NCBI GenBank assembly: GCA_964458015.1
Contig: CAYWGR010000079.1
Coordinates: 1-24,552, forward strand
Direction: 5' to 3'
Length of the DNA: 24,552 nucleotides
From: CAYWGR01 sp964458015
GTDB lineage: Bacteria; Planctomycetota; Planctomycetia; Pirellulales; Thermoguttaceae
The notes under the pieces were generated by a model, which was not told where the DNA came from, searched no databases, and saw only the letters and a list, made by a program, of their open reading frames with translations. The translations under genes and the position numbers were made by a program. This document shows, piece after piece, positions 21,495 to 24,552 of the stretch. How positions within the stretch are numbered: position 1 is the stretch's first letter; every line of letters begins with the position of its first letter.

Positions 21495-23639
21495 ATGCTT
21501 ACTCTGAAAAAACACGCTTTTTTTGCCATCGCGATTGTCGCGATTGCTGCCGCGGTTTCGTCGGCTGCCGAAGACAAAGCGGCAACCGCCAAGGAACGCG
21601 AAACTAAGTTGATTGCGGTTCTCAAGTCGAATGCACAGCCGGGCGAAAAAGCCCTGGCCTGCAAACAATTGGCTCTGTGCGGCTCGAAGGACGCCGTACC
21701 CGCGATGGCGCCTTTTTTGGGTGACGAACACATGGCCGCCTGGGCACGTATCGCACTCGAGGCGATTCCCGATCCCGCCGTTGAAGATGCGTTGCGCGAC
21801 TCGCTCGGCAAGCTCAACGGTCGATGCTTGATCGGCGTGATCAATTCGCTGGGACGGCGGGGCGACGCCAAGGCTGTTGCTTTGTTGGCAGCCAAATTGA
21901 AGGACAACGATGCCGAGGTTGCTTCGGCGTCGGCGGTAGCCTTGGGGCACATCGGCGACGCCGCGGCGTTGACTGCCTTGGAAGGCGCGTTGGCCGGCAC
22001 GGTTCCAGCCATTCGTTCGGCGGCGGCCGAAGGCTGCATTCTTTGCGCCGAGAAACGTTTGGCGGCCGGCCAGGCGGACGAAGCCGTGAAGATATACGAC
22101 CTGGTGCGCGGCAAGACTGATTTGCCCACACAGCGTTTGCGTGAAGCAACCCGTGGCGCGATTCTCGCACGTAAAACGGCCGGCGTGCCGATCCTGGTTG
22201 AATTGCTGCGTTCGAACGACAAGCAACTGTTCAATCTCGGTTTGACGGTAGGTCGCGAGTTGCCCGGCCGGGAGGCGACCGATGCCCTGACCGCCGAATT
22301 CGCCAAGGCGACCCCGGAGCGGCAATCGTTGCTGATTTTGGCGATTGCCGACCGCGGCGACGCGGCGGGATTGCCTGCCATGTTGCAAGCAGCGAAGTCC
22401 GGCCCTGATACTGTCAAAATCACGATTGCCAAGTTGCTCAAGCGGCTTGGTAACGCGTCTTGCGTGCCGCTTTTGTTGGAATTTGCGGTAGACCAGAAAC
22501 CCGAGTTGGCCCAAGCCGCGGTGGAATCGCTGGCCGATCTGCCCGGCAAGGACGTCGATGCGGAAATCGTTACACGATTGTCCAAGGCCGAGGGGAAGGC
22601 GAAGCTCGTTTTACTGCAACTGGCGGGCGACCGCGTGTTGACGGCGGCTGTTCCCGAGGTAGTTAAGGCTGCCTCGGCTCCGGATCTGCAGGTCCGTTTG
22701 CAGGCCCTGACGACGCTCGGCTATGCCGTTGAATTCAAGGATCTTTCGGTGTTGATCGGTCGCGTGGCCGCTATGCCGGAGAATGCCGAAGAGGCCAAAA
22801 CGGCTCTCCGTGCGTTGAAGACGGCCTGCACGCGGATGGCTGACGTTGAGGCTTGTGCCGGGCAGCTCGTGGCGGCAATGCCATCGGCCAAAGTGCCGGC
22901 CAAGATCCAACTTCTCGAAGTGCTGACCGCTGTGGGCGGCAAAAAAGCTTTGGAGACGGTCGCCGCGGCAGCCACGGATCCGAACGCGGATCTGCAAGAC
23001 GCCGGCACTCGCCTGCTGGGTAAATGGATGACGCTGGATGCCGCGCCGGTGTTGGTCAAGCTGCTATCCGTGACGAAAGACACGAAGCAAGAGACGCGGT
23101 TGGTTCGCGCGTATATCCGCATGAGCCGTCAGTTTCCCATGTCGAATGAGGATCGCGTGAAGATGTGCCGCACGGCCATTGCCATCGCCAAAAACGATTC
23201 TGAAAAGAAGCTGATTCTCACTGTTTTGGGACGCTATGCCAGCCTGGAAAGCATGCAGATGGCCGCGGAATTGGCGAAGAGCGATTCGCTGAAGGCCGAC
23301 GCGGGCAAGGCGATTCTTCAGATCGTGCAGAAGATCGGCAGCAATTCGCCGCAGGCCCAGCAAGTTCTCGCCCAAATCGGCTTGCAGCAGGTGAAGATCG
23401 AGATCATCAAGGCCGAGTACGGCGCCAAAAATAACAGGAAGGATGTGACCGGTCAGGTTCGCGAAGGCCTCCGCGGCATTCCGATGATCCTCCTGAAAGG
23501 TTCGAGCTACAACGAAACCTTCGGAGGCGATCCCGCGCCCGGCACCGTCAAGGAATTGAAGATCGAGTATCGTTTCAACGGCAAGGACGGCAAAGCGACC
23601 TTTGGCGAAAATGCCGCGATCTTCCTGCCGAAGCCGTAG
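21495..23639 (+). CDS. Secreted HEAT-repeat protein with C-terminal DUF3395-like domain
   Basis: 714 residues; AAGGAAAG precedes the ATG with good spacing. A signal peptide is visible (FFAIAIVAIAAAVSSAAED). Residues about 35-620 are Ala/Leu-rich helical repeats of the HEAT type, for example KALACKQLALCGSKDAVPAM and ASAVALGHIGDAAALTALEG, forming a long solenoid. The last 80 residues begin with VKIEIIKAEYGA and contain DVTGQVREGL, FGGDPAPGTVKELKIEYRFN and an ending near AAIFLPKP. This matches the small C-terminal domain I know from DUF3395-type proteins, here fused to HEAT repeats. No catalytic motif is seen; a scaffold or binding role outside the cytoplasm is inferred. It follows the oxidoreductase gene by 35 bases and is followed by a strong hairpin. 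Confidence 0.9.
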   Translation: MLTLKKHAFFAIAIVAIAAAVSSAAEDKAATAKERETKLIAVLKSNAQPGEKALACKQLALCGSKDAVPAMAPFLGDEHMAAWARIALEAIPDPAVEDALRDSLGKLNGRCLIGVINSLGRRGDAKAVALLAAKLKDNDAEVASASAVALGHIGDAAALTALEGALAGTVPAIRSAAAEGCILCAEKRLAAGQADEAVKIYDLVRGKTDLPTQRLREATRGAILARKTAGVPILVELLRSNDKQLFNLGLTVGRELPGREATDALTAEFAKATPERQSLLILAIADRGDAAGLPAMLQAAKSGPDTVKITIAKLLKRLGNASCVPLLLEFAVDQKPELAQAAVESLADLPGKDVDAEIVTRLSKAEGKAKLVLLQLAGDRVLTAAVPEVVKAASAPDLQVRLQALTTLGYAVEFKDLSVLIGRVAAMPENAEEAKTALRALKTACTRMADVEACAGQLVAAMPSAKVPAKIQLLEVLTAVGGKKALETVAAAATDPNADLQDAGTRLLGKWMTLDAAPVLVKLLSVTKDTKQETRLVRAYIRMSRQFPMSNEDRVKMCRTAIAIAKNDSEKKLILTVLGRYASLESMQMAAELAKSDSLKADAGKAILQIVQKIGSNSPQAQQVLAQIGLQQVKIEIIKAEYGAKNNRKDVTGQVREGLRGIPMILLKGSSYNETFGGDPAPGTVKELKIEYRFNGKDGKATFGENAAIFLPKP

Positions 23640-23679
23640 GCGGCTGACGGGATCCTTCCAATTCGAGATGTCGTAATAA

Positions 23680-23720
23680 AAACAGCGGTCCCTTTTCTTG
23701 GAAATGGGACCGCTGTTTAC
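23680..23720. terminator. Bidirectional terminator between the HEAT gene and the NagB-like gene
   Basis: AAACAGCGGTCCC (23680-23692) pairs perfectly with GGGACCGCTGTTT (23706-23718) over a 13-base loop that can pair further. It lies 40 bases after the HEAT gene. T-rich sequence follows on the plus strand (TTTACTTT) and TTTTTATTA on the minus strand, so it can end transcription from both converging genes. Confidence 0.85.
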
Positions 23721-23733
23721 TTTGGCATGTTTC

Positions 23734-23759
23734 GGTTCCGAAGCTGGAGCTTCGGAACC
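23734..23759. repeat. Near-perfect palindromic repeat (REP-like)
   Basis: GGTTCCGAAGCT (23734-23745) and AGCTTCGGAACC (23748-23759) form a 12-base perfect stem with a 2-base centre. The core TTCCGAAGCT-AGCTTCGGAA resembles dispersed palindromes I recognise from many bacterial genomes. It is non-coding and there is no adjacent T-run, so a repeat is likelier than a terminator. Confidence 0.65.
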
Positions 23760-23807
23760 AGAAATAAAGCAATATCAGGAATCAAGCAGATTTTTTGGAC
23801 GAACAAC

Positions 23808-23841
23808 CCTCACCCTAACCCTCTCCCGGCGGGAGAGGGGA
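23808..23841. repeat. CCCTCACCCTAACCCTCTCCC-type dispersed repeat
   Basis: The sequence starts CCCTCACCCTAACCCTCTCC and continues into a hairpin, CCCTCTCCC (23820-23828), loop GGC, GGGAGAGGG (23832-23840). This is a repeat I recognise as scattered through intergenic regions of very many bacteria. It is followed by GACTTGTTTTTCTTG, which could also help stop plus-strand transcription. Confidence 0.72.
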
Positions 23842-23869
23842 CTTGTTTTTCTTGTTTTAGGATAGGCGT

Positions 23870-24552
23870 TTAGTGCATTTCGGTCACTACCGAGCCGATG
23901 GCTTTGCGGTAGAAATTGAACTGCACGTTCGGATGGTCGGCCAAGAGTGACATCGGCACGGAGGCATCGGGGATCTTTTTCGCGATCATGAGCGTCGTCA
24001 ATCTCATGCCGAAGGGGTTGTCGTGGTTGCCTGCTTGCCAGATGGAAACTTTTTCCGCCTTCCAGGTTTCGACCGGGCCGACGGTCGCGGCGCGTGTGGG
24101 GACGAGCGACAACTGACCGCCGCCCGAGGTCCGTGCGTTCTGGATGAGCGTCATCGGATGCAAGGCCGTGATGCGCGTGGCCAGCTTGCGTTGTTCGGCC
24201 GGTGTCGGCGGTTGGTCGCGGTGCATGCCTTCGCGTCGCGGCGGATCGTTAAAGGCCCAATGCTTGATATCGCCTTGCCCGCCTTGCATCACCACGCAGC
24301 GGATTTGGTCGTAGGTTTTGGAATAGGCTTGCAGATCGCCGACGGGGAAATGCAAGTGGTCCTCGGGCATGCGCAGCTCCGGTCGCATCCGGTCGAAGCA
24401 CAGCTCCTTGTCGGCCCGGGCGAAGCTCAAGGGATGTGTGATTGGCACCGTTTGGCCGTCATCGCCGACCCATTCGTCCATGCCCCAGAAATGGGCGTCG
24501 CGAAGGCTGATGTTTAACTCGTTGACCAGCCGAGCCACCAGCGGCAACTGTT
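23870..24552 (-). CDS. Divergent glucosamine-6-phosphate deaminase/isomerase (NagB-like), 5' end missing
   Basis: The frame is open through the window edge, so the N-terminus lies outside; about 227 C-terminal residues are present. NagB-family enzymes convert glucosamine-6-phosphate to fructose-6-phosphate and ammonia in the cytoplasm. The recognisable motif FWGMDEWVGDDG corresponds to the NagB active-site region around Asp72 of E. coli NagB (FxxDEYVG). The second motif, normally GxDGHIAFNEP, reads GQGDIKHWAFNDP: His is kept, but the preceding catalytic Asp is Ile and the Glu is Asp. A gene this divergent may act on a different amino sugar or may not deaminate at all. The stop is 29 bases from the dispersed repeat. 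It converges on the HEAT-repeat gene. Confidence 0.83.
   Translation of the reverse strand, partial: QLPLVARLVNELNISLRDAHFWGMDEWVGDDGQTVPITHPLSFARADKELCFDRMRPELRMPEDHLHFPVGDLQAYSKTYDQIRCVVMQGGQGDIKHWAFNDPPRREGMHRDQPPTPAEQRKLATRITALHPMTLIQNARTSGGGQLSLVPTRAATVGPVETWKAEKVSIWQAGNHDNPFGMRLTTLMIAKKIPDASVPMSLLADHPNVQFNFYRKAIGSVVTEMH

Noticed and set aside
21300..22585. Two long minus-strand frames over the oxidoreductase end and HEAT gene
   Set aside because: They are antisense to clear coding sequence, overlap each other, and have Arg/Ala/Ser-rich composition typical of shadow frames.

Overview
The window looks like chromosomal DNA of a planctomycete (Pirellulales-like). This is inferred from gene content: an AraC regulator with a XylR-type ligand domain, Tat-exported Gfo/Idh/MocA and isomerase-fold proteins, large secreted glycan-active enzymes, secreted HEAT-repeat proteins and a divergent NagB-like protein. 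I see no rRNA, tRNA, CRISPR array, transposase, integrase or phage gene. Seventeen protein genes are supported; the first and last are cut by the window edges.

Layout. 1-2290: the 3' part of an uncharacterised protein with a low-complexity linker, then a beta-hydroxyacid dehydrogenase. 2313-10355: a sugar-responsive locus. A XylR/AraC-like regulator on the minus strand diverges from three closely spaced plus-strand genes: a Tat-exported protein with an L-fucose/L-arabinose isomerase-like fold, a 945-residue secreted protein of unknown activity, and a family 2 glycoside hydrolase. A perfect inverted repeat lies between the regulator and the enzymes. 10437-12737: a lipoprotein built from seven exact 40-residue helical repeats, followed by a MATE exporter. 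12802-13991 (minus): a small secreted protein and a CPBP membrane protease. 14150-17041: one very large exported polypeptide joining an alpha/beta hydrolase, a middle domain and a C45-type Ntn hydrolase.

17282-19257 is a nitrogen module: a textbook sigma-54 promoter, an Amt ammonium channel, a P-II protein with Tyr51, and a terminator. A PilZ-like gene converges on it. A 475-base gap follows, holding a dispersed-repeat hairpin and a promoter overlapped by a perfect 8+8 inverted repeat. Next come a Tat-exported Gfo/Idh/MocA oxidoreductase and a secreted HEAT-repeat protein, probably one transcript. The window ends with three hairpins in the convergent gap and a NagB-like protein with altered active-site motifs.

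How the genes may work together (inference): the XylR-like regulator probably senses a sugar and controls the exported enzymes, which would act on a glycan outside the cytoplasm. The Amt/P-II pair handles ammonium uptake under nitrogen control. No single clearly new system is proven. The strongest candidates for something undescribed are the exported isomerase-fold/orphan enzyme/GH2 locus and the hydrolase-Ntn fusion.
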